A DNA stretch of 52,568 bases, taken from contig CANRVH010000005.1 in the NCBI GenBank assembly GCA_947643225.1, forward strand, positions 1-52,568, given 5' to 3'. This document shows, piece after piece, positions 34,998 through 44,000 of the stretch; positions within the stretch are counted from its first letter, which is position 1, and each line of letters begins with the position of its first letter. The notes beneath the pieces are model-generated. The model did no database searches and was not told where the DNA came from. It worked only from the letters and a program-made list of their open reading frames with translations. A program made the position numbers and the translations under genes. The DNA is from an uncultured Clostridia bacterium. GTDB taxonomy: Bacteria; Bacillota_I; Bacilli_A; RF39; UBA660.

Positions 34998-37367
34998 CTA
35001 ACTTTCAAATTGTGAGTTATATAAATCAGCATAGAAACCTTTTTTCTTAATAAGTTCACTATGACTTCCCTGCTCAATAATATTACCTTCTTTCATGACC
35101 AAAATAATATCGGCATTCTTAATAGTAGATAAACGATGAGCTATAATAAAACTAGTTTTACCTTCTGTCAATTTATCCATCGCCTTTTGAACCAATTCCT
35201 CTGTCCTTGTATCAACAGACGAAGTTGCTTCATCAAGAATTAGGAAAGGAGCATTTTCAATCATTCCACGAGCAATAGTAAGTAACTGTTTTTGTCCAAC
35301 TGATATCGAATCATTATCTGTAATCTCATAATCTAAATCATTAGGAAGAGTTTTCACAAAGTGATCAACCCCAACTGTCCTTAAAGCCTTCCAAATATCT
35401 CGATCACTAACCTCTTCTTGATTATATTTAATATTATCTCTAATTGTACCATTAAACAACCAAGTATCTTGCAAAACCATTACAAATAACTGATGAACAT
35501 TTTCTCTAGTTAATTCTTTAATAGAAATACCATCAATTTTAATATCACCAGAATTAATATTATAGAACTTCATCAAAAGATTAACCATAGTAGTCTTTCC
35601 TGCACCAGTTGGTCCTACTATAGCAATTTTCTGACCTTTTTTAACCTTACAATTAAAATCTTTAATAACAATCTTATCTTCGTTATAACCAAACTTAACA
35701 TGAGAAAATTCAATATTGCCTTTGGCCTCTTGATTAGTAAGTACCTTAGTTAAATGACTTTCCTCCTCCATTTCTCCCTCCTCTAAAAATTCAAACACCC
35801 TTTCACTTGCAGCAGCAGTTGTTTGAAGTTGTGTCATTCCTTGAGCAATCTGAGAAAGTGGAGTAGTAAATAAACGAACATAAATCATAAATGCTACAAT
35901 AACACCAAATGTAATATGATTATTGATAACAAGTAAAGCCCCTACTATACAAACAGCAACATAACTAAAATTACCAATAAAGGCCATAATAGGTTGCATT
36001 AATCCAGATAGAAATTGACTTTTTCGATTACATTCATAAACCCGATCATTTAACTCATCAAATTTTAATGAAGACTCCCTCTCTCCATTATATGCTTTTA
36101 CAACATGATGAGAAGAATAAATCTCTTCGATATGACCATTTAATTTTCCAAGTTCTACCTGCCTTGCCATAAAGTATTTCTGTGATTTTCCTAAAATAAC
36201 AAACATCAAAATAAATCCAAGTAAAGAAGATAAAATCGCGGTTACTGCCATAATCCAATTCGTTCCAAACATCATAATAATAGAACCAATAAATAAAGTA
36301 ATCGCTCCTACTAAAGAACCTAAACTTTGATACATAGAAAATCCAATTGTATCGACATCATTGGTTACTCTAGATAAAATATCACCATAACTATTTTGAT
36401 CAAAATATTTTAAAGGAAGTCGATTAATTTTAATAGAAATCTTCGTTCTTAACTCCTGAGCAAAATGATTGGACACAATAGCCATAATAAAACCCTGAAT
36501 AAAATTAAAAGATGCACCAATAAGATAAAGAATAAGTAAAACTAAACTAAGACCTTTAATATATTGGAAATCCATATTAGGCTTAATTAAATCATAAATA
36601 CTTTGAGGAAGCCTATCCAACTCCTTATATATTTTAGTCGGATTTTCAAAATCTTCAACTTTACTCATCATCTCTAAAAATTGAAGTTGATCACTAGTCG
36701 TAATCTTTTTCTTTTGAACCGTAAATGTTGGTAAAAATATGTCCTGGATACTTGAAGGAATATGATGCACTGTCTTAACGGCTTCCTTTTCATCCTTTAT
36801 TTGAGCAATTAAACTTAAATACTTGATTTGATCATCTTTAGATATAATCTTACCTTGATAACTACTATCTTTAAAGACAATCCTTTGAATAGCCTTTGGT
36901 AAAGAAGTAATTTGACTAATCATATTCTGATCATTAATAGTATTCATGACTTCCTGAAATTTCATTTTATCATCATGAGATATATCATCTGATAATAAAA
37001 TTTCTCTAACAACTTCTGAATTAAGATCAATACAAATAATATCTTTAGAAATTTTCTGAATACGTTTTTCCTCTAACTTATTAGATATTCCCTGACTAAC
37101 TAACTTTAAGTTCCTTTCATTAATTACTAACCCCTTAGAAATTTTATCTGTTAAATCACTTAATTTATTCGGACCAATAATAGAAAATACTGAACTTAAA
37201 GAAGAAAGAACTAAAGCAATAACAATTAAAGGAACAAAACGATGAAGATATTTAATCATCTTTCTAAGAGCAGATTTTAAATTTTTTGGTTTTTCTCCTG
37301 CTCCCCCTCTTCCCCTAGGACCTGCCATATGAGGTTTAGAATTCACTTTTTTTTCTTCACTATTCAT
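34998..37367 (-). CDS. Heterodimeric ABC exporter, subunit with large repeated extracellular loop
   Basis: 789 aa. The cytosolic N terminus is Gly/Arg-rich (AGPRGRGGAGEKPKN). TM1 is at about 42-64, and then about 185 residues (80-266) lie between TM1 and TM2, where normal exporters have a short loop. This insert holds three repeats of about 45 residues (starting near 128, 175 and 222), each ending in a (L/I)P-x-x-I-x-x-I motif. The ATPase domain follows: Walker A GPTGAGKTT, signature ISVGQ in place of LSGGQ, Walker B LILDEATSSVD, switch AHRLST. It overlaps its partner gene by 8 bases. The loop may bind substrate or a wall component (inference). Confidence 0.88.
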   Translation of the reverse strand: MNSEEKKVNSKPHMAGPRGRGGAGEKPKNLKSALRKMIKYLHRFVPLIVIALVLSSLSSVFSIIGPNKLSDLTDKISKGLVINERNLKLVSQGISNKLEEKRIQKISKDIICIDLNSEVVREILLSDDISHDDKMKFQEVMNTINDQNMISQITSLPKAIQRIVFKDSSYQGKIISKDDQIKYLSLIAQIKDEKEAVKTVHHIPSSIQDIFLPTFTVQKKKITTSDQLQFLEMMSKVEDFENPTKIYKELDRLPQSIYDLIKPNMDFQYIKGLSLVLLILYLIGASFNFIQGFIMAIVSNHFAQELRTKISIKINRLPLKYFDQNSYGDILSRVTNDVDTIGFSMYQSLGSLVGAITLFIGSIIMMFGTNWIMAVTAILSSLLGFILMFVILGKSQKYFMARQVELGKLNGHIEEIYSSHHVVKAYNGERESSLKFDELNDRVYECNRKSQFLSGLMQPIMAFIGNFSYVAVCIVGALLVINNHITFGVIVAFMIYVRLFTTPLSQIAQGMTQLQTTAAASERVFEFLEEGEMEEESHLTKVLTNQEAKGNIEFSHVKFGYNEDKIVIKDFNCKVKKGQKIAIVGPTGAGKTTMVNLLMKFYNINSGDIKIDGISIKELTRENVHQLFVMVLQDTWLFNGTIRDNIKYNQEEVSDRDIWKALRTVGVDHFVKTLPNDLDYEITDNDSISVGQKQLLTIARGMIENAPFLILDEATSSVDTRTEELVQKAMDKLTEGKTSFIIAHRLSTIKNADIILVMKEGNIIEQGSHSELIKKKGFYADLYNSQFES

Positions 37368-39120
37368 GTTCTAACTCCTCCTTTGAAAGTTGTGAATAGG
37401 CAATTTCTTGATAAACACTACAACTTTTAAGTAATTCCTGATGCGTCCCCATTCCCACACAAATTCCAGCATCTAAAACAATAATTTTATCTGCATTCAT
37501 AATCGTTCCGATTCTTTGAGCAACAATTAAACTAGTAGCATTTTTTGTATACTCCTTCAATTTACTACGAAGTAAATAATCGGTCTTATAATCAAGGGCA
37601 CTAAAAGAATCATCAAAAATATAAATTTCTGGATCCCTAGCAATGGCACGAGCAATAGCTAATCTTTGTTTTTGACCACCAGATACATTGATTCCTCCTT
37701 GAGAAATATTATGATTATATTGATCTGACATTTTTAAAACAAATTCCTCAGCTTGAGCTACTCTAATTGCTTCCTTGACTTTTTCATCTGTAATCTTTTT
37801 CTTACCATTTTTTCCATAGCTAACATTATAATGAATACTTCCATTAAACATAACTGCCTTTTGAGGAACATAACCAAGCTTATCGTGAAGTTCCTCTAAT
37901 GTATAATCTTTAACATTAACATCATCAACCAATACTTCTCCATCTGTTACATCATAGAATCTAGGTACTAAATTAATCAATGTACTTTTACCACTTCCTG
38001 TTGAACCAATGAATGCAACAACTTCTCCCATATTAGCTGTAAAAGATATATCTTTTAAAAGATATTCATCTGAATCAGGATATTTAAAAGAGACATGTTT
38101 GAATTCCACTTTTCCTTTTACTTTACAATTTTCTCTTCCTTCACCATCTAATACTTTCACTTTAGTATAGATAACTTCATTAATTCTTTCAGCAGAAACT
38201 GCTGCTCTTGGATACATAATAAAAATCATCGCAAGCATTAAAAATGACATAATCACTTGTATCGCATAGGATACAAATACTACCATATCACTAAATAAAC
38301 CTATTTTATCGGCCAAAAGTGCTTGATGAATTAAGTTTGCTCCGATAAAATAAATTCCTAGTGTTAACAAATTCATAATTAAATACATAACAGGAGCCAT
38401 AATAGACATCATTTTCTGATTAAATAATTGAGTATTTGTTAAAATCATATTACCTTTTTCAAATTTCGCTTCCTGATATTTTTCCGCATTAAATGCACGA
38501 ATCACACGTATTCCTGTTAAATTTTCACGCGTTAAACCATTAATATTATCAATCAACTTTTGAACAATTTTAAACTTAGGAAGAACTGTAACCATTAATA
38601 AAACAACTGTACCAATTAATACTAAAACTGCAACACCAGTCAAAGCACTCCATTCCCAACTTTTATTTAAAATCTTTAAAACTGCCCATACTGCTACAAT
38701 AGGAGCCTTAATCATCATTTGTAAGCCCATAGAAATAAACATTTGAATATTAGTAATATCATTAGTTGACCTAGTAATCAAACTACTAGTAGAAAATAAT
38801 TTAATTTCTTCCATTCCAAAACTTTGGACCTTTTCAAATACTTTCTTACGAATATTCTTAGAAAAAGTAGCAGAAATTAAAGAAGCCAAATACCCAACAA
38901 TAATAGCAGAAATTAAACTTCCTAAAGCACAAACTAACATATAACTACCTTGTACTAAAATATCAGATATTTTACTTCCCTCTGTTTGAACCAAAACAGT
39001 AACTTCTGACATATAATCAGGTAATTTTAAATCTAACCATACCTGAAAAATAATTAAAAGAATACAGACAATAATCAATCCAACATCTTTTCTGTGAAAA
39101 TTCTTAAATAACTTAAACAT
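37360..39120 (-). CDS. Heterodimeric ABC exporter, partner subunit
   Basis: 586 aa, a type I exporter of the multidrug class with six membrane helices (about 15-310) and an ATPase domain. Walker A is GSTGSGKST, the signature is VSGGQ in GINVSGGQKQRLAIARAI, and Walker B is YIFDDSFSALD, in which the catalytic Glu is Asp: the degenerate site usual in one half of heterodimers. The switch position is Gln in VAQRIGT instead of His. So this half carries the non-hydrolysing site and the partner the active one. It lies directly behind the MarR gene. Confidence 0.9.
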   Translation of the reverse strand: MFKLFKNFHRKDVGLIIVCILLIIFQVWLDLKLPDYMSEVTVLVQTEGSKISDILVQGSYMLVCALGSLISAIIVGYLASLISATFSKNIRKKVFEKVQSFGMEEIKLFSTSSLITRSTNDITNIQMFISMGLQMMIKAPIVAVWAVLKILNKSWEWSALTGVAVLVLIGTVVLLMVTVLPKFKIVQKLIDNINGLTRENLTGIRVIRAFNAEKYQEAKFEKGNMILTNTQLFNQKMMSIMAPVMYLIMNLLTLGIYFIGANLIHQALLADKIGLFSDMVVFVSYAIQVIMSFLMLAMIFIMYPRAAVSAERINEVIYTKVKVLDGEGRENCKVKGKVEFKHVSFKYPDSDEYLLKDISFTANMGEVVAFIGSTGSGKSTLINLVPRFYDVTDGEVLVDDVNVKDYTLEELHDKLGYVPQKAVMFNGSIHYNVSYGKNGKKKITDEKVKEAIRVAQAEEFVLKMSDQYNHNISQGGINVSGGQKQRLAIARAIARDPEIYIFDDSFSALDYKTDYLLRSKLKEYTKNATSLIVAQRIGTIMNADKIIVLDAGICVGMGTHQELLKSCSVYQEIAYSQLSKEELEHE

Positions 39121-39564
39121 CTACTCATTCCCTTCACTTAAATTCTTCTTAATTTGACGAATAACTTTTAAAAATATTTCTAAATCCTTTCTAGAAATAT
39201 CCTTCTCAAGCTGATTCTCTATTTTTTTTAAACTTTCTTGTATTTCTTTTTCTTTACTTATCGCTTTTTCAGTAAAGATAACCTGCCTAACTCTAGCATC
39301 CTCTTGAACAGCTATTTTCTTAATCATGTTATTCCTCTCCATTGTCTGTAACACACCAGAAATAGTCGATCTCCTAAGACCTAAAAATTTTTCTAAATCT
39401 CTCTGATAAACTTTTTCATTTTTATGTTCTAAAAGATAATTAATGATTCTAGCCTGTACTGGTGACAAAGGTAGATTTTCTGATATTTTAGTATGATGCA
39501 TAATCTCTCTTGCTATCAATAAATCTATTTCTTTCAATTCAAATAATACAGATTTCCTCATCAT
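39121..39564 (-). CDS. MarR family transcriptional regulator
   Basis: 147 aa from ATG 39564 (AAGGTG eight bases upstream). The winged helix-turn-helix has LSPVQARIINYLLEHKNEKV, YQRDLEKFLGLRRSTISGVL, MERNNMIKKI and DARVRQVIFTEKA. It is the first gene of an operon with two ABC exporter halves, the classic layout of a drug-sensing repressor controlling its own efflux pump. A perfect inverted repeat sits just after the promoter. Confidence 0.92.
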   Translation of the reverse strand: MMRKSVLFELKEIDLLIAREIMHHTKISENLPLSPVQARIINYLLEHKNEKVYQRDLEKFLGLRRSTISGVLQTMERNNMIKKIAVQEDARVRQVIFTEKAISKEKEIQESLKKIENQLEKDISRKDLEIFLKVIRQIKKNLSEGNE

Positions 39565-39584
39565 TTCTCTCACACCTTCATTTT

Positions 39585-39602
39585 TTGTTAGGGGGCTAAC
39601 AA
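39585..39602 (-). promoter_or_regulatory. Probable MarR operator
   Basis: TTGTTAG GGGG CTAACAA: 7-bp perfect arms around four G, six bases after the -10 box and about 20 bases before the marR ATG. Size, symmetry and place fit an autorepression site. Confidence 0.7.
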
Positions 39603-39607
39603 TAAAA

Positions 39608-39637
39608 AGTATATAATAAAAATAAGAATAAAGTCAA
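39608..39637 (-). promoter_or_regulatory. Promoter of the MarR-ABC operon
   Basis: TTGACT (39632-39637) and TATACT (39608-39613) on the minus strand, 18-base spacer. Confidence 0.65.
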
Positions 39638-39646
39638 CTATCTTTA

Positions 39647-40507
39647 TTATATTCTATTATTTGCCTTTTGCTCTCTAACTAATACTCCAACACCAGAATG
39701 TAAGGGAATCCCTTTCTTTAAATACAATCCAATCCCTCTCTGTAACAAAGTATTTTGTCTTGTTTCATTATGAATAACAAATTTTAAAAATGAAGCTTGA
39801 TCCTCCACTAATCCCACCAATTGAAATTTCTTTTGAAATTGAATAATATGACTATCATCATCCAAAATTTGAAGTAATTCTGGACTTAAAAGCCAACTAT
39901 CTGTATAATAAATAACCTCTTCAAGATCAATTTCTTGATAATACTTTTCAATTAAAGAATCAACCTTTTCCAACGAATTGCTAACATCATCTAAATTCAG
40001 TTCTTTATTATAAGGAATATGAATCTTAAATAAACTCTTTGAAGCATAACTTTCCAAATATTTTGGGGTTTGATAAACTAGTTCATATTGAAGAGGGCCA
40101 ATCTCGATTAAATTTCCTCTTATCAACCTAGCTCCCCACTGTAAATCATCAAAACTCACTTCCTTCTTTTTCAAAATAGAATGAATAACATAAATCTGTC
40201 TTTCTACCTGCCACAAATCAAAATTTCTTCTTTGCATATTCTTTAAATGAAGAAAATATCCAGTAAGAAGAATAATTCCGTTTAAACTCTTATTATTTTT
40301 CAAATCTTCATCATATTTTTTGAGTATTTTATAATATTCTGTATTATCAACAAATAATAATTGATGATAATAAATAATACTATCTTGAAGCACAGAGTTA
40401 TGAGAAACAATAACCAACAGTTTCAATATGTTCTCAATTTCTGTTACCCGATAAAAACTCATTGCCCTTATTATATAATCTTTTTCCAAATATTTTTCCA
40501 TAAACAT
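39647..40507 (-). CDS. Acyltransferase-domain protein (NAT_N/GNAT_C type)
   Basis: 286 aa. An N-terminal helical domain is followed by a GNAT_C-like half: LFKIHIPYNKELNLDDVSNS, then YTDSWLLSPELLQILDDDSH and IIQFQKKFQLVG. This is the pattern (IHIP..., C-SWLL-P-L, SNI--F---F) of the acyltransferase-domain proteins widespread in Clostridia and Bacilli. The substrate is unknown. It begins 31 bases after the half-helicase/nuclease gene, in the same direction, so cotranscription is likely. The ribosome binding site is weak (GGAAAA); ATG 40501 is an alternative start. Confidence 0.65.
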   Translation of the reverse strand: MFMEKYLEKDYIIRAMSFYRVTEIENILKLLVIVSHNSVLQDSIIYYHQLLFVDNTEYYKILKKYDEDLKNNKSLNGIILLTGYFLHLKNMQRRNFDLWQVERQIYVIHSILKKKEVSFDDLQWGARLIRGNLIEIGPLQYELVYQTPKYLESYASKSLFKIHIPYNKELNLDDVSNSLEKVDSLIEKYYQEIDLEEVIYYTDSWLLSPELLQILDDDSHIIQFQKKFQLVGLVEDQASFLKFVIHNETRQNTLLQRGIGLYLKKGIPLHSGVGVLVREQKANNRI

Positions 40508-40538
40508 TTTTCCATTATTATGACTATTTATGAACTAG

Positions 40539-42101
40539 CTATATACTCATAGACATTAGAAGTTTCTCTATCTTATCTAATAAATAATCTGATGGTTCCT
40601 CCCCTTTTTCTTTTAAAGCAATCATAATTAATAGATCTTCATCAGTCAGATCAATAATCAATTGTTTCTCATCTTTTAAAATCCCCATAGAAACAAAATA
40701 AGCATTTTCATGAAAACCGTGCCGAGAAATAACAAAAGCTACATTCCTCAATGCGGATGAAAATAAATACTTCTGTGTAATGTAAATTGAATTTTGAGGG
40801 ACAAGATCCGAATAGTTTTTATATTCAAAAACAACAAATTTTGTATGATAGAACTGAATTAAAAACTTCCAAAACTCTGTTGTTCCCTTCAAAGAACACA
40901 ATAAATCCATCTGAAACATATTATCTTTTGTTCTATGTTGAAATGATTTTTGCAAAAATTCTCCAGAAAAAAGATATAAAATAATATCATTACAAATATT
41001 TTGATACTCATAATTTGTATTTTCTTCTTTTCCTGCTGGACAATTTTTAAGTCTCTTTTCAAATATCTGATAATAAGAAACTTTAGAATCCTGAATAATA
41101 CTTTCAATACTTTTCTGACTAGATAACAAAGCCTGTTTTTCTATACCAGTTACAGAGTATGGCATAATATTACAAAGTTTATTCATTAAATCCTGCGAAG
41201 ATTGGACCAAATAAAGAATATTACAAATATCCCAAATTTCTATTTGTTTCTCATCATAAGCTCTCTTTTTAAAACCTGAATCAACAATACAATTCATTAC
41301 TAAAACAGAACAAATATTTCCTTCTATATTTTGTTTTATTTTTTCTACTTGATGAATTGCCTGTTTAACTAACGAAGAAGAAACAATAGAATCCCGATAA
41401 GTCTTTACTTCAAATAAATAAGACATTCCATCCTTCTTAGCCATCACATCAATACAATACTTTTGATGTTGAGAATTGATCTGCTTTTCACATACGATAT
41501 CTAAATACCCTAAATATTTCAGTAATGAAATAAAGAAATTAGTAATAAATGATTTTTCTAGAGATTGGTGAATCACTCCATCCTCAAAAGCCTCCGACAT
41601 ACGATATTCATAAATAGGTTGAAAAAAACGATTAAACCTATTTCTATTACCTTTACGATTAGTAATTTCTAGATATTTTGTTTTAGAATCACCTTTTATA
41701 AAAAGATCCCTCTTATTCAAATAGAAACGATCCACATCTTCATAAATAATTAAATCAAATGAATTTTTTTCAATTTGATCAAAAGGAACAAGTAATAAAT
41801 CCTGAACAGAGCACAAAAAGACATTCCCTTTTTTAATATTTAATAAAGAATCAGCTAATAATACGATAACAGATTGATCAATTATTTTTCTATATTGCTG
41901 AAGTATTTCATTATGAGAACAAAAAATCAATATTCGAGCAGTACGATCATTTTTTAAAATTTTTTCAATAACCGTTGCAATAATAACTGATTTTCCAACT
42001 CCTGCTGGAAGAATCACACTTCCACTGAATAAATCAGAATAAAAGAAATGAACAATCTTCTCCACCGCTTCTCTCTGATACGAATATAACTCATTTTTCA
42101 T
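40539..42101 (-). CDS. Half SF2 helicase fused to two nuclease-like domains
   Basis: 520 aa. Residues 1-180 form helicase lobe 1 of the type I restriction/UvrB-like branch: Q motif LYSYQREAV, Walker A PAGVGKS (32-38), motif Ia ILIFCSHNEILQQY, motif II IIYEDVDRF (118-125, EDVD instead of DEAD/DEAH), and a lobe end QPIYEYRMSEAFEDGVI. Lobe 2 with motifs IV-VI is missing. Residues 185-300 look like a PD-(D/E)xK nuclease: IDVMAKK...LFEVKTY with Asp218, Glu231, Lys233. Residues 365-475 look like a second: MDLLCSL...FEYKNYS with Asp399, Glu426, Lys428. It is possibly a defence or DNA-repair protein. Neighbours are a phosphotransferase-like gene (37-base gap) and an acyltransferase gene. Domain calls rest on motifs only. 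Confidence 0.6.
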   Translation of the reverse strand: MKNELYSYQREAVEKIVHFFYSDLFSGSVILPAGVGKSVIIATVIEKILKNDRTARILIFCSHNEILQQYRKIIDQSVIVLLADSLLNIKKGNVFLCSVQDLLLVPFDQIEKNSFDLIIYEDVDRFYLNKRDLFIKGDSKTKYLEITNRKGNRNRFNRFFQPIYEYRMSEAFEDGVIHQSLEKSFITNFFISLLKYLGYLDIVCEKQINSQHQKYCIDVMAKKDGMSYLFEVKTYRDSIVSSSLVKQAIHQVEKIKQNIEGNICSVLVMNCIVDSGFKKRAYDEKQIEIWDICNILYLVQSSQDLMNKLCNIMPYSVTGIEKQALLSSQKSIESIIQDSKVSYYQIFEKRLKNCPAGKEENTNYEYQNICNDIILYLFSGEFLQKSFQHRTKDNMFQMDLLCSLKGTTEFWKFLIQFYHTKFVVFEYKNYSDLVPQNSIYITQKYLFSSALRNVAFVISRHGFHENAYFVSMGILKDEKQLIIDLTDEDLLIMIALKEKGEEPSDYLLDKIEKLLMSMSI

Positions 42102-42138
42102 TTCATCACCTCATTATTTAACAATTTTTACATATAAA

Positions 42139-43923
42139 TCATTTTACTTTTATTATTCCTGTACTACCATCCATTTGTACAAAATCACCATCATTTAATA
42201 CTTTAGTAGCTCTTTTACAACCAACTATACAAGGTATTTGAAGTTCACGGGCAACTATACTTGCATGACATGTAATTCCCCCTTCATCTGTAATTATCCC
42301 CTTTGCTCTTTTAATCACTTCAATAAACTTTGGAACAGTCATTGGTGTCACTAAAATATCCCCATCTTTAAACTTTTTAAAATCTTTTTCACTAAAAACT
42401 TTACAAACCCTTCCACTTACACTTCCAGAACAAGCAATTTCTCCTTTTAAACCATCAGTTTCCTCTTCCTCATCAATTATACACATATGATTATCTTCTA
42501 ACCATTTTTTGTAATTATCCGTTGTATATAATTGACCAAAATAAATATAACCCTTACTTCTTTCTTCTAAATCTTTTATTGAGGGAAATTTTTGATTGAC
42601 TATCTCCTTCAAAGTTAAAAATGAAATATAATTTTGATACTTTTCACTTAATTCATCTCTTATCCTCTCTTCTAAAAGTATACAAGTCTCATGAATAAAA
42701 TGATCATAATGATCTCTATACTCCAAAAATATCTCTTTAACTCTTTTCGTAATATCATGAAAATGACCTGCCAATTGACCTAAACTACTAAAAGGATATA
42801 GACTAATCAACAATCTACTTATTTCTTCTATATCAACTTTTTCACTTTTTATTTTTGTATTAATTTTTTCTATATTTTTAATTGCAATATGATATCGATC
42901 CAACAATTCATCATAATGAAAATCAAGCTCTCTATATATTAGTCTTGGATCCTCTTCAAGATCTAAATAATTATAATAAATTTCAACTGTTTCATAATAG
43001 GAACGATAAATAAACAGTGGTTTGAAATAATAAAGACCTCTTGTTAAATTTTTAATTCCATAAAACTCGCCCTTAAAATATATTTCCTGCTCAATAATTG
43101 AATGAGGTCTCGTTATAGACAAAGAAAATGGCTTTATAGATTTTATCATTTTACTAATCGGTCTTACTTGCAATATAAATATTTCACCACCTTTAATCGC
43201 ATACTCTATATCAACAGGAAAACCATATATTTTTTCAATTTTTAATATTATTTTCTCTAAATCAACGATAATTTGATGATCTATATTTATCGTTCCAATC
43301 TTTAAATCAATATTCGATGTTTGCCTTCTTACTAAAAATTTATTGGGAGTTTTTTGACCCGAAACTAATTCCTCGCCTAAACCTTCTACAATTTCAATAA
43401 CAGAATAATTATTTTTATCATCCGTAGGATCAATAGAAAAAGCAACCCCCGCAAAATCAGCATCAACCATTTGTTGAACTATTACATTCATTCCAAATAT
43501 ATTTGGACTTTCCTCATATTCCAATATATTTTTTTCATATAAAGAACACCAACATTTTTTTATGCTCTTTTCCAAATTATCTTCATCAATATTTAAATAT
43601 GTATTATATTGCCCAGCAAATGACTTAAAATTTCCATCTTCATTAGATGCTGAAGACCTAACTGATACTTTTTGACAATTTAATTTTCTAAATTCTTTTT
43701 TTATTTTAAAAATGAACTTATCATCAAAGCTACCATTTAAAATATTTCTTATAATTTCTTCATTTTTCTTTTCTTCAAACAACGATTCTATTTTTTTAAC
43801 TAAATAATTATCATTTAAAAATTGAATATACTCTTGCTCATCTATAATAAAAAATTCAGGAATATTTATCTTATTTTCTTTCAATTTTAATAATGAATTA
43901 GCTTTACCACCATAATTTTTCAT
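42139..43923 (-). CDS. Rifampin-phosphotransferase/PEP-synthase-like dikinase
   Basis: 594 aa. The N-terminal PPDK-type ATP-grasp covers about 1-255: GGKANSLLKL, SVRSSASNEDGNFKSFAGQY, FILQVRPI. A middle helical domain (about 270-480) corresponds to the substrate-binding region of rifampin phosphotransferases. The C-terminal swivelling His domain (about 495-594) has DEGGITCHASIVARELQIPC, with the phospho-His in TCHAS. The PEP-binding TIM barrel of true PEP synthases is absent. It thus transfers phosphate from ATP through His to an unknown acceptor. It is shorter than the about 860-aa Rph proteins, so the middle domain is reduced. AGAGG lies five bases before the ATG. Confidence 0.8.
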   Translation of the reverse strand: MKNYGGKANSLLKLKENKINIPEFFIIDEQEYIQFLNDNYLVKKIESLFEEKKNEEIIRNILNGSFDDKFIFKIKKEFRKLNCQKVSVRSSASNEDGNFKSFAGQYNTYLNIDEDNLEKSIKKCWCSLYEKNILEYEESPNIFGMNVIVQQMVDADFAGVAFSIDPTDDKNNYSVIEIVEGLGEELVSGQKTPNKFLVRRQTSNIDLKIGTINIDHQIIVDLEKIILKIEKIYGFPVDIEYAIKGGEIFILQVRPISKMIKSIKPFSLSITRPHSIIEQEIYFKGEFYGIKNLTRGLYYFKPLFIYRSYYETVEIYYNYLDLEEDPRLIYRELDFHYDELLDRYHIAIKNIEKINTKIKSEKVDIEEISRLLISLYPFSSLGQLAGHFHDITKRVKEIFLEYRDHYDHFIHETCILLEERIRDELSEKYQNYISFLTLKEIVNQKFPSIKDLEERSKGYIYFGQLYTTDNYKKWLEDNHMCIIDEEEETDGLKGEIACSGSVSGRVCKVFSEKDFKKFKDGDILVTPMTVPKFIEVIKRAKGIITDEGGITCHASIVARELQIPCIVGCKRATKVLNDGDFVQMDGSTGIIKVK

Positions 43924-44000
43924 ATTTACCTCTTTACTAACAAAATCTGTGCGATTAATCTAGTATGGAAAACGATACTCTTTCTTTTAAAAGAATATTA

